This document shows, piece by piece, positions 26,926 to 34,867 of a DNA stretch of 64,000 nucleotides. Each line of letters begins with the position of its first letter. Position 1 is the stretch's first letter. The DNA comes from Phycisphaerales bacterium (GTDB taxonomy: Bacteria; Planctomycetota; Phycisphaerae; Phycisphaerales; UBA1924). The stretch spans positions 124,001-188,000 of the forward strand of contig JAHDXL010000006.1 of the NCBI GenBank assembly GCA_023382935.1, written 5' to 3'. Made by a program: the position numbers and the translations under genes. Under the pieces are notes generated by a model, which was not told the origin of the DNA, made no database searches, and worked only from the letters and a program-made list of their open reading frames with translations.

Positions 26926-28454
26926 CCGCCACGTTGTTCATCCTGCCGCAGGGCCCGACCATCGGCGGCGTGACCACCTGGGTGTGCCAGAGCGCCTCGG
27001 CGCTGGCCGGCGCCGGAGAGCGCGTCGGCGTGCTGGTTCACGGAGCACTGGCGGACCACACCGACACGGTCCTGCCGCTTCACCCCGGCGTGACCCTGTT
27101 CACCGACCCCGCTCTGCCCGCGCCCTGCACGCTGGCCGGCGCGATCAGGCCCGTCGTCGATCGCTACGCCGACGTGGCACGACAACTGGCCAGTTCACAC
27201 TCCGAGACCGTCGTGCTGGTTCCCACGCGCGATGCTGACTGTTTCACAGCCGCGGCCCGGCTGGTGGCGAGCGATCCAGTCCGGCGGCGCATGCTCGGCT
27301 GGCGTCACTCCCCGATGCCCTATGAGCGCGAAATCTTCGCCCGCTCCGCCCCGGCCATGTCGCGCCTGGTTGGTGTCAGTCAACACCTGGCGGACGAACT
27401 GCGCACACTCCACCCCTCGCGTGCGCTCGACATCGCCTGCGTCCACAATGCCGTCCCGGTTCCGCCAGCGCCACCTTCCCGCGCGCCTCTCCACGCCCGT
27501 CCGCTCCGACTCATCTACACCGGCCGCCTCGACGAGCCCTTCAAGCGCGTCGAAGCCCTCGTGCACATGAGCGACGCCCTGCTCGCTCTGCGGTTGCCCC
27601 ACCAACTCTCCATCATCGGCGACGGGCCTTCGCAACCATCGCTGGAAGCCCTGGCTTCCTCGCGACCTGCAATCACGCTGCACGGCCCGTTGCCGCCACA
27701 CCAGGTCGCGCCCGCGCTCGCACAGGCCGATATCTTCGTTCTGCCCTCGCGCGTCGAAGGCCTGAGCCTCTCCGCCCTCGAAGCCATGGCCACCGGCTGC
27801 GCACTCATCCTAGCCCGCACCCCTTCCGGCGCCACCGACCTGATCGGGGATGACGAGGCCGGAATGATCGCCGGCGCCGTGCCGCACCAAGGCCCGGTCG
27901 AGGCAGGGCACGCCCTCGCCCGCGCGGTCCAGTCTGTTTCTTTTCGTGACCTCGCTGCGATCGGACGCCGCGCCCACGCGCGCTCCGCTCGCCTCTTCTC
28001 GCTTCATCGCTTTACGCGCGCCCTGCTCGACCAGGTCGCCCACGCTGCGGCGACGCCTCCGTCGCTCGATGCTCCCATCGAGTCTTTCCACGATGCCCGC
28101 CGTCCTGCCAGCGTGCCGCCCGACGCCGCCGAGCGCATGCGGTCGTGCCTGGACACGCTGGCCGATCGGCCTGTCGTCATCTTCGGCTGCGGCGCGCATA
28201 CGCGCGCCTTGGCCGACGTGTTTGCCAACTCGCCCGCTCGCATCGTTGCGCTCTCTGATGATGACCCGGGTACGCATGGCCAGACGATGCTCGACCGCCC
28301 CGTCGTCGCACCCGACGAACTCGCTCGCACCGGCGCCACCGACCTGGTGCTCAGTTCATGGATGCACGAGGATGCCCTCTGGGCACGCCGCGCCCTCTTC
28401 GAGCGGCAGGGCCTGCGCGTCCACCGGCTCTATGCCCTCAGGCGGCCTGCGTGA
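26922..28454 (+). CDS. glycosyltransferase family 4 with C-terminal PglD-like Rossmann module
   Basis: 510 residues. The GT-B domain (~1-390) has LPQGPTIGGVTTWVCQSAS, RLIYTGRLDEPFKRVEALV, LSIIGDGPSQPSLEAL and the donor-binding VLPSRVEGLSLSALEAMA motif. After a linker, residues ~410-508 form a second domain: VVIFGCGAHTRALADV, IVALSDDDPG, DRPVVAPDEL, DLVLSSWMHEDALWA, GLRVHRLYAL. This matches the end of the GT2 at 20744-21991 almost motif for motif. The 17 last bases overlap the convergent GT2 gene. The module could bind a nucleotide or sugar cofactor; this is inference. Confidence 0.82.
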   Translation: MTATLFILPQGPTIGGVTTWVCQSASALAGAGERVGVLVHGALADHTDTVLPLHPGVTLFTDPALPAPCTLAGAIRPVVDRYADVARQLASSHSETVVLVPTRDADCFTAAARLVASDPVRRRMLGWRHSPMPYEREIFARSAPAMSRLVGVSQHLADELRTLHPSRALDIACVHNAVPVPPAPPSRAPLHARPLRLIYTGRLDEPFKRVEALVHMSDALLALRLPHQLSIIGDGPSQPSLEALASSRPAITLHGPLPPHQVAPALAQADIFVLPSRVEGLSLSALEAMATGCALILARTPSGATDLIGDDEAGMIAGAVPHQGPVEAGHALARAVQSVSFRDLAAIGRRAHARSARLFSLHRFTRALLDQVAHAAATPPSLDAPIESFHDARRPASVPPDAAERMRSCLDTLADRPVVIFGCGAHTRALADVFANSPARIVALSDDDPGTHGQTMLDRPVVAPDELARTGATDLVLSSWMHEDALWARRALFERQGLRVHRLYALRRPA

Positions 28455-29487
28455 GTTGAGGACCGCGCTCGCGCTGCTCAGCCCCGGCCAGCGCATCGAG
28501 CAGTCCGCTCCGCCAGAACCATCGCTTCAGCGGAAGATGCTGGCTGTAGCACAGGTCGATCAATTCCTGCGCAAACAGGCCGTCGGCAAACCCCGCGGGC
28601 AGTTGCGCCAACTGCGCGAATGGACCCAGCGCCCGCTGCGCCCCCACGCGCTCGCGCTCGACAAACTGTCGTGTGTACTCGGCCTCCTCCTCGGCCAGCA
28701 GGTCGCGCCCGAACAACTCGCGCGCACACTCCGGCGCCGCCTGCGCAAAGCCCAGCGCCGCGTACCCCAGCCGATACTCGCGCTGCAGGTAACTCGAAGG
28801 CTCGTAGCGGTGATCGTGCCAGGCCACCGCCTCGGGGCGATAGCGCACCGGCGCGCCGAACTGCTCGCGCAGCCGCCAGGCCAGTTCATCGTCCTCGAAC
28901 CCGTACGTACTCGGAAACTCCGACAGCCCCCCGACTTCGCGCACGGCCCAGGCCGGTATCGACAAATTGAGCATCCACGCGTGCCGGAAGCCCCAGTCGC
29001 GCTGCCGCGCGTCCGGCGCCGCCCGCATCCGGTCGTAGAAGAAGATCATCGAGGTCTCACGCACCAGCAGGTCAAACATACGGTCGACCTCGTGCACGAT
29101 CCACGGCGAATCGCCGACCACGATCGTCGGCCGTCCGTCGCCCGACAACTCGCGCTGCGCTCCCAGGTGCGCCTCGATCAGCGTCGGCTCCGGGCGCATG
29201 TCATCGTTGAGAAAGATGAGGCTCTCACCCCGGGCCTCTTCCAGCAGCGCGTTGCGCACCCCCGCCTGTCCGCGCCGCGTGAAGGTGCGCACCTTCAGGT
29301 GCTCCCGCGGGCCCACCCAGAACTCGCGCAGCATTGGCTCGATGCCCACGTCCAGCCCATCAACCCCTACCAGCACCTCGAACCGCCCGGGGTCCACGGT
29401 CTGCTGTCCCAGCAGGCGTACACATTGCCGGACCTTGTCTGCACGCCCGCACGTTGGAATGAGAACGGTTGCTTCGATGTGACTCAC
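28438..29487 (-). CDS. glycosyltransferase family 2
   Basis: 349 residues. The GT-A core: ATVLIPTCGRADKVRQCV, FLNDDMRPEPTLIEAH (DD metal site) and a WGFRHAWMLNLSIPAW acceptor region. The STYGFEDDELAWRLRE ED motif follows, typical of polymerase-like or chain-extending GT2 enzymes. A ~120-residue helical C-terminus follows. The start is taken as GTG 29487, six residues before the first strand; ATG 29520 is possible, and neither has a strong ribosome site. Last gene of the glycan island, divergent from a PilZ gene. Confidence 0.8.
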   Translation of the reverse strand: MSHIEATVLIPTCGRADKVRQCVRLLGQQTVDPGRFEVLVGVDGLDVGIEPMLREFWVGPREHLKVRTFTRRGQAGVRNALLEEARGESLIFLNDDMRPEPTLIEAHLGAQRELSGDGRPTIVVGDSPWIVHEVDRMFDLLVRETSMIFFYDRMRAAPDARQRDWGFRHAWMLNLSIPAWAVREVGGLSEFPSTYGFEDDELAWRLREQFGAPVRYRPEAVAWHDHRYEPSSYLQREYRLGYAALGFAQAAPECARELFGRDLLAEEEAEYTRQFVERERVGAQRALGPFAQLAQLPAGFADGLFAQELIDLCYSQHLPLKRWFWRSGLLDALAGAEQRERGPQLTQAA

Positions 29488-29628
29488 GCCGCCTATATCG
29501 GCGGGCCACCCGCGCGCCATGCATCTTCGGACCTGATGCGCAACTTCGGCCGCCGATACACGCACCCCGATGCGCACAGTCTCAGCCCTCTCCTGACCGA
29601 TGGAGCAACAGCAAGACGGAGAAGAAGC

Positions 29629-29964
29629 ATGCTGACTCCCGATCGCCGCCGCCACCCGCGACACCACGCCGAGGTCTCGTGCAAGATCCGTTGCCCCGAC
29701 ACCGGACGCTACCTCCAGGCCATCACGACGGACCTGTCCGAGGGTGGCGCTTTGCTCACTGTGCGTACCTCGCGTCCCCTCGCCGACGGACAGACCATCG
29801 AACTGGCCCTGCGGGACGATGGACAGGTGCTGGTCCGTCGCGAGGAACTCATCCTCGCGCAAATCGTGCGCTCCAGCGCCCGCCTTGACGATCGGCAGAT
29901 CCTTGCCCTGCGGTTCGAGAGGCCCCAGGTGCAGCTCGGTCGTTCCGTCCGCGCGGCCGCCTGA
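29629..29964 (+). CDS. PilZ-domain protein (probable c-di-GMP receptor)
   Basis: 111 residues, a single PilZ domain. The c-di-GMP-binding RxxxR is present at the N-terminus (RRHPR) and the second motif is TTDLSEGGALL (DxSxxG). Both ligand motifs are intact, so binding is likely. ATG 29629 has GGAG seven bases upstream. The gene stands alone between the glycan island and nadA, and could link c-di-GMP to glycan or pilus output. That link is inferred only from position. Confidence 0.82.
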   Translation: MLTPDRRRHPRHHAEVSCKIRCPDTGRYLQAITTDLSEGGALLTVRTSRPLADGQTIELALRDDGQVLVRREELILAQIVRSSARLDDRQILALRFERPQVQLGRSVRAAA

Positions 29965-29965
29965 G

Positions 29966-29993
29966 TTAACTCCCCGACGCGGCCACCTATAGT
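29966..29993 (+). promoter_or_regulatory. predicted sigma70-type promoter of nadA
   Basis: TTAACT (-35, 4/6), a 16-base spacer and TATAGT (-10, 5/6), ending 21 bases before the nadA ATG. It begins just past the PilZ stop codon. Confidence 0.6.
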
Positions 29994-30014
29994 TCGGGAG
30001 AAAGGCGGATCCCG

Positions 30015-31229
30015 ATGCTGTGGCAGCCCTCGCTCCCCGAGCGATACACCCGACTGTCTGACCACGACTTGGCCGACGCCATTGCGGACCGGCGCCGCCG
30101 CCTCGGCCATCAACTGGTCATTCTCGGACATCACTACCAGACCGACGAGGTCATCCGCCACGCCGACTTCACCGGCGACTCGCTCAAACTCTCCCAACTC
30201 GCCGGTTCCGTCGCCCGCCAGCGCGACGTCCGCTGGGTGGTCTTCTGCGGCGTCCACTTCATGGCCGAATCGGCCGACATGCTCACCCCCGAGCACGTTC
30301 AGGTCATCCTGCCCGACCTGTCCGCCGGCTGCTCCATGGCCGACATGGCCGACATCGACGACACCATCGCCGCGTGGGACACCATCTCCGGCTCCCTCGC
30401 CCGCGCCGGATGGACCGGGCGCATCGTCCCCATCACCTACGTCAACTCCACCGCCGCCATCAAGGCCTACGTCGGTGACCGCGACGGCGCCTGCTGCACC
30501 AGTTCCAACGCCGACCGCGTCTTCGAGTGGGCAATCAGTCAGGGCGACGACGTCAAGATCCTCTTCCTGCCCGACCAGCACCTCGGACGCAACACCGCCG
30601 CCAGGTTCGGCATCGACGTGACGCGCCAGACCTGCGTCTACGACCCCAAACTCGCCCGCCAAGGCGAGCCCTTCGGCGGCGCCACCGAAGTGGAACTCCT
30701 CCGCTCGCGCGTCATCCTCTGGGCCGGCCACTGCTCGGTGCACAAACTCTTTCGCCCCGAACACTGCCACAGAGTCCGCCAGGCCAACCAAAGCCTTCAG
30801 CACGGCCAGCAGCCCATGCGCATCCTCGTCCACCCCGAGTGCGCCAAGGAAGTTGTCGATCTGGCCGATTTGTCCGGATCGACCGAATACATCATCAACA
30901 CGATCCGCCAGTCGCCCCCCGGTTCGCGCTGGGCCGTCGGCACCGAACACCACCTCGTCGATCGTCTTCGACAGGAATCACAGACGCGCGGCGTCGAGGT
31001 CCGAATCCTCTCCGACTGCCAGTGCATGTGCACCACCATGTATCGAATCGACCAGCCTCACCTGCTCTGGGTGCTCGACGGTTTGTGCGGCGTGGGCACG
31101 GGCCCGAACGGCGCTGACGGCCCGCCCGTCGCGCGCAATGTCATCAGCGTGCCGACGGATGTCCGCAACGCAGCCCTGCGTGCCCTCTCACGCATGCTCG
31201 AACTGACCACGCTCCAGCCGGTGGACTGA
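30015..31229 (+). CDS. nadA: quinolinate synthase A
   Basis: 404 residues. It condenses iminoaspartate with dihydroxyacetone phosphate to quinolinate in de novo NAD synthesis, with a 4Fe-4S cluster. Family motifs are VILGHHYQTDEVI, VVFCGVHFMAESADML (first cluster Cys), GCSMADMAD, YVNSTAAIKA, FLPDQHLGRNTA, LWAGHCSVHKLF (second Cys), VHPEC and SDCQCMCTTMYRID (third Cys). An extra ~25-residue segment in the C-terminal third makes it slightly longer than E. coli NadA (347). No nadB or nadC adjacent. Convergent with HU, with a 3-base gap. Confidence 0.95.
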   Translation: MLWQPSLPERYTRLSDHDLADAIADRRRRLGHQLVILGHHYQTDEVIRHADFTGDSLKLSQLAGSVARQRDVRWVVFCGVHFMAESADMLTPEHVQVILPDLSAGCSMADMADIDDTIAAWDTISGSLARAGWTGRIVPITYVNSTAAIKAYVGDRDGACCTSSNADRVFEWAISQGDDVKILFLPDQHLGRNTAARFGIDVTRQTCVYDPKLARQGEPFGGATEVELLRSRVILWAGHCSVHKLFRPEHCHRVRQANQSLQHGQQPMRILVHPECAKEVVDLADLSGSTEYIINTIRQSPPGSRWAVGTEHHLVDRLRQESQTRGVEVRILSDCQCMCTTMYRIDQPHLLWVLDGLCGVGTGPNGADGPPVARNVISVPTDVRNAALRALSRMLELTTLQPVD

Positions 31230-31232
31230 TCT

Positions 31233-31586
31233 TCAGTCTCGCTCGGACATCTCGCGGTCCATCAGGCGGGCCCGGACTTCGACCATCGGCCTCCCCGCCT
31301 CGGCTGCGTCCAGCGCCTCGCGCATCTTCCGCCCCATCTTGAACTTGATCGTCTTCTTGGCCGGTACCGTCACCGGAGCCAGCGTCTTGGGGTTCTGTGC
31401 CACGCGCGGGGCTCGCTCCCGGATCTCGAAAACCCCGAAGTCGCGAAACTCCAGCCGATTGCCCTGCCCCAGTTCGATGGTGACCTCGTCAAGGAACTGC
31501 TGGATCGTCCGCTTGACCGATGTCCGCTTCTGCTTCGTGCGCTCGGCAATGCGGTCGATCAGATCCTTTTTCGTAATGGTTGCCAT
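31233..31586 (-). CDS. HU-family DNA-binding protein with C-terminal extension
   Basis: 117 residues against the usual ~90. The HU/IHF fold is clear: ITKKDLIDRIAERTKQKRTS, then FRDFGVFEIRERAPRVAQNP (the DNA-bending arm with Arg-x-x-x-Arg and Asn-Pro), TVPAKKTIKFKMGRKMREAL. After the normal end come ~20 extra residues (AAEAGRPMVEVRARLMDREM) of mixed charge. It would compact or bend chromosomal DNA. ATG 31586 is the family start. A predicted promoter lies 170 bases upstream. Confidence 0.9.
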   Translation of the reverse strand: MATITKKDLIDRIAERTKQKRTSVKRTIQQFLDEVTIELGQGNRLEFRDFGVFEIRERAPRVAQNPKTLAPVTVPAKKTIKFKMGRKMREALDAAEAGRPMVEVRARLMDREMSERD

Positions 31587-31724
31587 CGCTTCTTTCCCCA
31601 GCATAGGTAGCACACGTCGGCGACCCGCGACTCCATGACCACACGGCGACGCCCGCCCAGCCGCCGCCCCCTTCTGCACCCGCGAGTCGCCATAACCCAC
31701 GCTGCGGCTCGCTCTTATGCACGC

Positions 31725-31745
31725 CTTTCCCAGCCCGGGGGAAAG
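31725..31745 (-). repeat. hairpin in the HU leader
   Basis: A 7-bp perfect stem CTTTCCC / GGGAAAG with a seven-base loop, beginning about 12 bases downstream of the predicted HU -10 box. It would therefore sit at the very 5' end of the HU mRNA, whose leader is otherwise ~150 bases long. Confidence 0.5.
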
Positions 31746-31756
31746 CGTCGTCCAGA

Positions 31757-31785
31757 AGTATGACAGAACTTTATCTCCCCGTCAA
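31757..31785 (-). promoter_or_regulatory. predicted sigma70-type promoter of the HU gene
   Basis: On the minus strand TTGACG (5/6), exactly 17 bases, then CATACT (4/6). It lies in an AT-richer patch between the outer-membrane protein gene and HU. Confidence 0.65.
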
Positions 31786-31826
31786 CACGCAACTTGCCGC
31801 TGCATGGGATATCCGGACAATCCACC

Positions 31827-32693
31827 TCAGAATCGCACCGAAAGCCCAGCGAACAACCCCGCCATCGACCCGGACCACTCAAACTCCCGGGGCGACTCCC
31901 CGTCCTCCATCCGGTGAACCAACAGGCGGTATCCCACCTCCACACCCACCCTCGAACGGGGGTGCCAGGCCAGTGTCGGCTCGATCGAGAAACTGGCCGA
32001 CGTGCGGTCGTCCAGCCCGAAGGCTCCACCCGAAGCCTCCACCGACAGGTACCAGCGCTCGTACAGGTCGATGTCCAGAGCCCCCGCAGCCAGCAGTTCG
32101 ACAAAGGTGCCCTCATACCCGCTCGTCAGCACCTCCCCGCCGGTTCGACCGGGGTCGGTCGGGTTGACGGAGAAGTCAAAATCCACCCCACTGACGCGCA
32201 GCCCCCCGCCCAGCGAGCCGCGAATCCGCACCTCGTCGCGCCCGTCGGCCGTGCTCCCGTCGACGTAACTGAATAGTTCGTACAGCGCCAGCGCGTCCAT
32301 CGACCAGTGCGAGAAGTCGAGCCGGGACCGCTCGCCCGCGTATACATCGACGTCGCCCAGCGTCCGCGTCGTCTCGATGGTGCTGCCCCTCTCGGCACTG
32401 AAGAATGAGCCGGCGATGCCCAGTCGCAACTTGCCCCGCTGCACGCGCAACTCGCCATAAGGCGAGAGGCGGGGACTGTCCATGTTCAATTCTTCGAGAT
32501 CAATCTCGTCGTCGGGCGTGACCCCGCCCGGCAGCGTCAGGTCGCCCGCGGGCGCCTGGTACCAGGCCCGGGCTTCGAAGGACAGCGTCCAGTCGTGCAG
32601 CCTCGGGCGATTCCACGGCGTCACTCCCCCGGCGTCCTGGGCGACCGCCGTCGAGCAAGCCAGACAACACGCCCACACGATCAGGCTCTTCAT
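31827..32693 (-). CDS. predicted outer-membrane beta-barrel protein
   Basis: 288 residues. A signal peptide (MKSLIVWACCLACSTAVAQ) is followed by alternating-hydrophobic strands throughout (LSFEARAWYQAPAGDL, SPYGELRVQRGKLRLGIAGS, WYLSVEASGGAFGL) and an end in Phe (AGLFAGLSVRF), the barrel C-terminal signature. No specific family is recognised; it resembles generic barrel proteins of the outer membrane. ATG 32693 has GGGAGG seven bases upstream, which rejects the longer in-frame start at 32729. Divergent from arfB. Confidence 0.7.
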   Translation of the reverse strand: MKSLIVWACCLACSTAVAQDAGGVTPWNRPRLHDWTLSFEARAWYQAPAGDLTLPGGVTPDDEIDLEELNMDSPRLSPYGELRVQRGKLRLGIAGSFFSAERGSTIETTRTLGDVDVYAGERSRLDFSHWSMDALALYELFSYVDGSTADGRDEVRIRGSLGGGLRVSGVDFDFSVNPTDPGRTGGEVLTSGYEGTFVELLAAGALDIDLYERWYLSVEASGGAFGLDDRTSASFSIEPTLAWHPRSRVGVEVGYRLLVHRMEDGESPREFEWSGSMAGLFAGLSVRF

Positions 32694-32882
32694 CGAAAAC
32701 CTCCCGCCGTGATTGATACCCGATTTCACGTACCTTCGCCGGGATCGTTGGGCTGGTCAACGGTATCCGGCTCGCCGAACCTGATGCGGGTGCCGCGACC
32801 GTGTTCACTGCGTGAACAGGCCGTCGAGCATCGTCGCGGGTTTCCGGCAGGCAGACCTCTGCACCGGCGTATCGTTGCGGCG

Positions 32883-33329
32883 GTGAATGTTCGCCCTGGT
32901 GAGTTTGAATCCGGCTTCGAGGTCGCGCCCGGCGTCCGAGTGGCGCCCGACGCGATCCGGCTCGACTTTGTGTCCAGTTCGGGCCCCGGGGGGCAGAACG
33001 TCAACAAGCGGGCGACCAAGGCCCAGTTGCGCGTCTCCCTGGCCGACATCCCCATCGCCGAAGATGCCCGCGCCCGCCTGGCCGGTCTGGCTGGCTCGCG
33101 CCTGACCGACGAGGGCGTGCTGGTCATCTCGGCCGACGAAACCCGCTCGCAGAAGCGCAACCGTGACGCGGCCCTGGCACGTCTTCGGGAACTGATCGTC
33201 CGCGCGACCCACCCGCCCCGCGTCCGCCGCCCCACCCGCATCCCGCGCGGCGCCGTTGAACGCCGACTGGACGCGAAACGTCGGCGCTCCGATGCCAAGC
33301 AGTCCCGCCGTCCGCCCGAATCCCCATGA
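32883..33329 (+). CDS. arfB: alternative ribosome-rescue factor ArfB / peptidyl-tRNA hydrolase
   Basis: 148 residues. The release-factor GGQ catalytic loop is intact (FVSSSGPGGQNVNKRATK). A domain-3 fold follows and then a basic tail (RRPTRIPRGAVERRLDAKRR), which in ArfB enters the empty mRNA channel of stalled ribosomes. It hydrolyses peptidyl-tRNA on ribosomes without a stop codon. Start GTG 32883 is the most likely of several; no strong ribosome site is visible. Its stop overlaps the tsaB ATG (ATGA). Confidence 0.87.
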   Translation: MNVRPGEFESGFEVAPGVRVAPDAIRLDFVSSSGPGGQNVNKRATKAQLRVSLADIPIAEDARARLAGLAGSRLTDEGVLVISADETRSQKRNRDAALARLRELIVRATHPPRVRRPTRIPRGAVERRLDAKRRRSDAKQSRRPPESP

Positions 33330-34009
33330 CAGGTGTTGTCTTGAGCCTCATTCTCGCGATTGAAACCAGCAATCCCGCTTCGGGAAAAGGCGCCCCGAGC
33401 GCTGGCATTGCGCTCGTCGAGGCCGACGGATCGGGGAGCGTTCGTCCTCTCGACGTTGAATGGCTGCGCACGCTGGGCCGGCACGAGGATGACCTGATGC
33501 CCGCGGTGGATCGCCTGGCTGGCCGGTTGGGCATTCTGCCGCGATCCATCGATCGAGTGGCCGTGTCCCTCGGTCCGGGCGGGTACACGGGTCTGCGGGT
33601 AGCCTCGACCACGGGCACCATGATCGCAGCCGCCCTGGGGGCCGAGTGCATCGGCGTCCCCACCGCCGAGGCCTTGGCAAGGCGCTCGACCGGACCGGGT
33701 CCGAAGGCTGTGTGCCTGGCGGTCAAGGGCACTTCAGTCTGGGTCCATGTATTCCCAGGAACAGGCGGTTTCCTGCTCCCCGTCGAACAGTTTCCCAAAC
33801 TCAGCGTCCGCACGCTGGTTGCCGATGCGTTTCTTCCGGAATCAGTGCGCGAGTGGGCAATTGGTTCCGGTGTGTTCATCGAGGCGCCCCGGTATGACCC
33901 GGTGGCGGTAGCGGAGGCCTGCCTTGATCGGGTGGAGGCGGGGCCGGTGTTGCCGCTGTACGCGCGCGAGCCTGAGGCGGTGACTCGGTGGCGTACCCGG
34001 GGAAAGTAG
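33326..34009 (+). CDS. tsaB: tRNA threonylcarbamoyladenosine biosynthesis protein TsaB
   Basis: 227 residues. The ASKHA-type N-terminal strand LSLILAIETSNPASGK, the RHEDDLMPAVDRL helix, and the signature DRVAVSLGPGGYTGLRVAST identify TsaB. This is the inactive partner that scaffolds TsaD in making t6A37 on tRNAs. The C-terminal half (residues ~125-225) is more divergent, as usual for the family. Translationally coupled to arfB. The partners tsaD and tsaE are not in the window. Confidence 0.88.
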   Translation: MTGVVLSLILAIETSNPASGKGAPSAGIALVEADGSGSVRPLDVEWLRTLGRHEDDLMPAVDRLAGRLGILPRSIDRVAVSLGPGGYTGLRVASTTGTMIAAALGAECIGVPTAEALARRSTGPGPKAVCLAVKGTSVWVHVFPGTGGFLLPVEQFPKLSVRTLVADAFLPESVREWAIGSGVFIEAPRYDPVAVAEACLDRVEAGPVLPLYAREPEAVTRWRTRGK

Positions 34010-34245
34010 CGGAAGAGCCGAGCCCCGAAGTGGGGTCTTTCCTATAAACTGGGGGTGCTGCCTCCCAGGCCGTTTCCGGTTTTGACAGGAGACCCGGATG
34101 GCGCAGCGGGAAGTTCACACGCGTTGAAGTGTCTCCCGGGGTTGGCCGATAGGCAGGTGGTCAAACTGGGAGAACTGGGAGGAGAAGGCGTTTTGGGGAA
34201 CGACGGCACCGCGGCCTCGTAGTCGCCGCAAGTCGGGGCGCAGGC
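34010..34245 (+). other. 236-base non-coding leader region before the signalling operon
   Basis: No credible coding frame. TATAAA at ~34041 could be a -10 element. Just after it CTGGGGG-TGCTGC-CTCCCAG can form a 7-bp hairpin followed by a T-rich stretch. Further on, GGAGAC (~34088) and GTCTCC (~34130) can pair around a ~35-base loop. The distance from the presumed start to the ATG at 34246 leaves about 190 bases of leader, long enough for a regulatory RNA, but no known riboswitch core was recognised. Confidence 0.4.
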
Positions 34246-34857
34246 ATGGCGACGAGCGGAATCAGACAGGGCGAATGGGCCGACAAGCGCGTCTTCACCA
34301 CCGGCGAAGCAGCCCAGGTGTGCAAGGTGAGCCAGCAGACGATCATCCGCTGCTTCGACAGCGGGCGTCTGACGGGATTTCGCGTGCCCGGCTCGAAGTT
34401 CCGGCGCATTCCGCGCGACGAACTGATCCGCTTCATGAAGGCCAACGGAATACCGCTCGGTCCGCTCGAAGGCGGCAAGCGTCGCATCCTGATCGTGGAT
34501 GATGACCCTGCGGTGAACGAGTTGTTCGTCGAGGTGCTGACGCGCGACGGGCGCTTCGAGGTGGAGACGGCCGAGACGGGCTACGAGGCCGGCTTGCTGA
34601 CCGAGTCGTTCAAGCCGCACCTGATGATCCTGGACTACATGCTGCCGGACATCAACGGGAACGTGGTGTGCGAGCGGGTGAAGGGGCGTGAGTCGACGAA
34701 GGACACGCGGATCATTTTCATCAGTGGGGTGGTGAACCAGAGCGAGGTGCAGTCGATGCTCGGCGCCGGGGCCGACGATTTCATCAAGAAGCCCTTTGAC
34801 GTCGATCGCCTGGTGTCGCGGATTGCCGAGTTGCTGGAGATGAACCAGGACGGCTGA
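34246..34857 (+). CDS. response regulator with N-terminal excisionase-type HTH
   Basis: 203 residues. An N-terminal MerR/excisionase-like helix-turn-helix (FTTGEAAQVCKVSQQTIIRC, FRVPGSKFRRIPRDEL) precedes a complete receiver domain. The receiver has ILIVDDDPAVNELF (acid pair), ILDYMLPDINGN with phospho-acceptor Asp130, IIFISG and DDFIKKPFD (Lys). The order HTH-REC is the reverse of ordinary OmpR or NarL regulators. It begins a three-gene signalling run and is probably phosphorylated by the kinase that follows ten bases later. Target genes unknown. Confidence 0.87.
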   Translation: MATSGIRQGEWADKRVFTTGEAAQVCKVSQQTIIRCFDSGRLTGFRVPGSKFRRIPRDELIRFMKANGIPLGPLEGGKRRILIVDDDPAVNELFVEVLTRDGRFEVETAETGYEAGLLTESFKPHLMILDYMLPDINGNVVCERVKGRESTKDTRIIFISGVVNQSEVQSMLGAGADDFIKKPFDVDRLVSRIAELLEMNQDG

Positions 34858-34867
34858 GGACGACCCG

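Noticed and set aside
34020-34045. CCCC-GAAGT-GGGG followed by TCTTTCC as a terminator after tsaB
   Set aside because: The stem is only four to five base pairs and the T-tract is broken.
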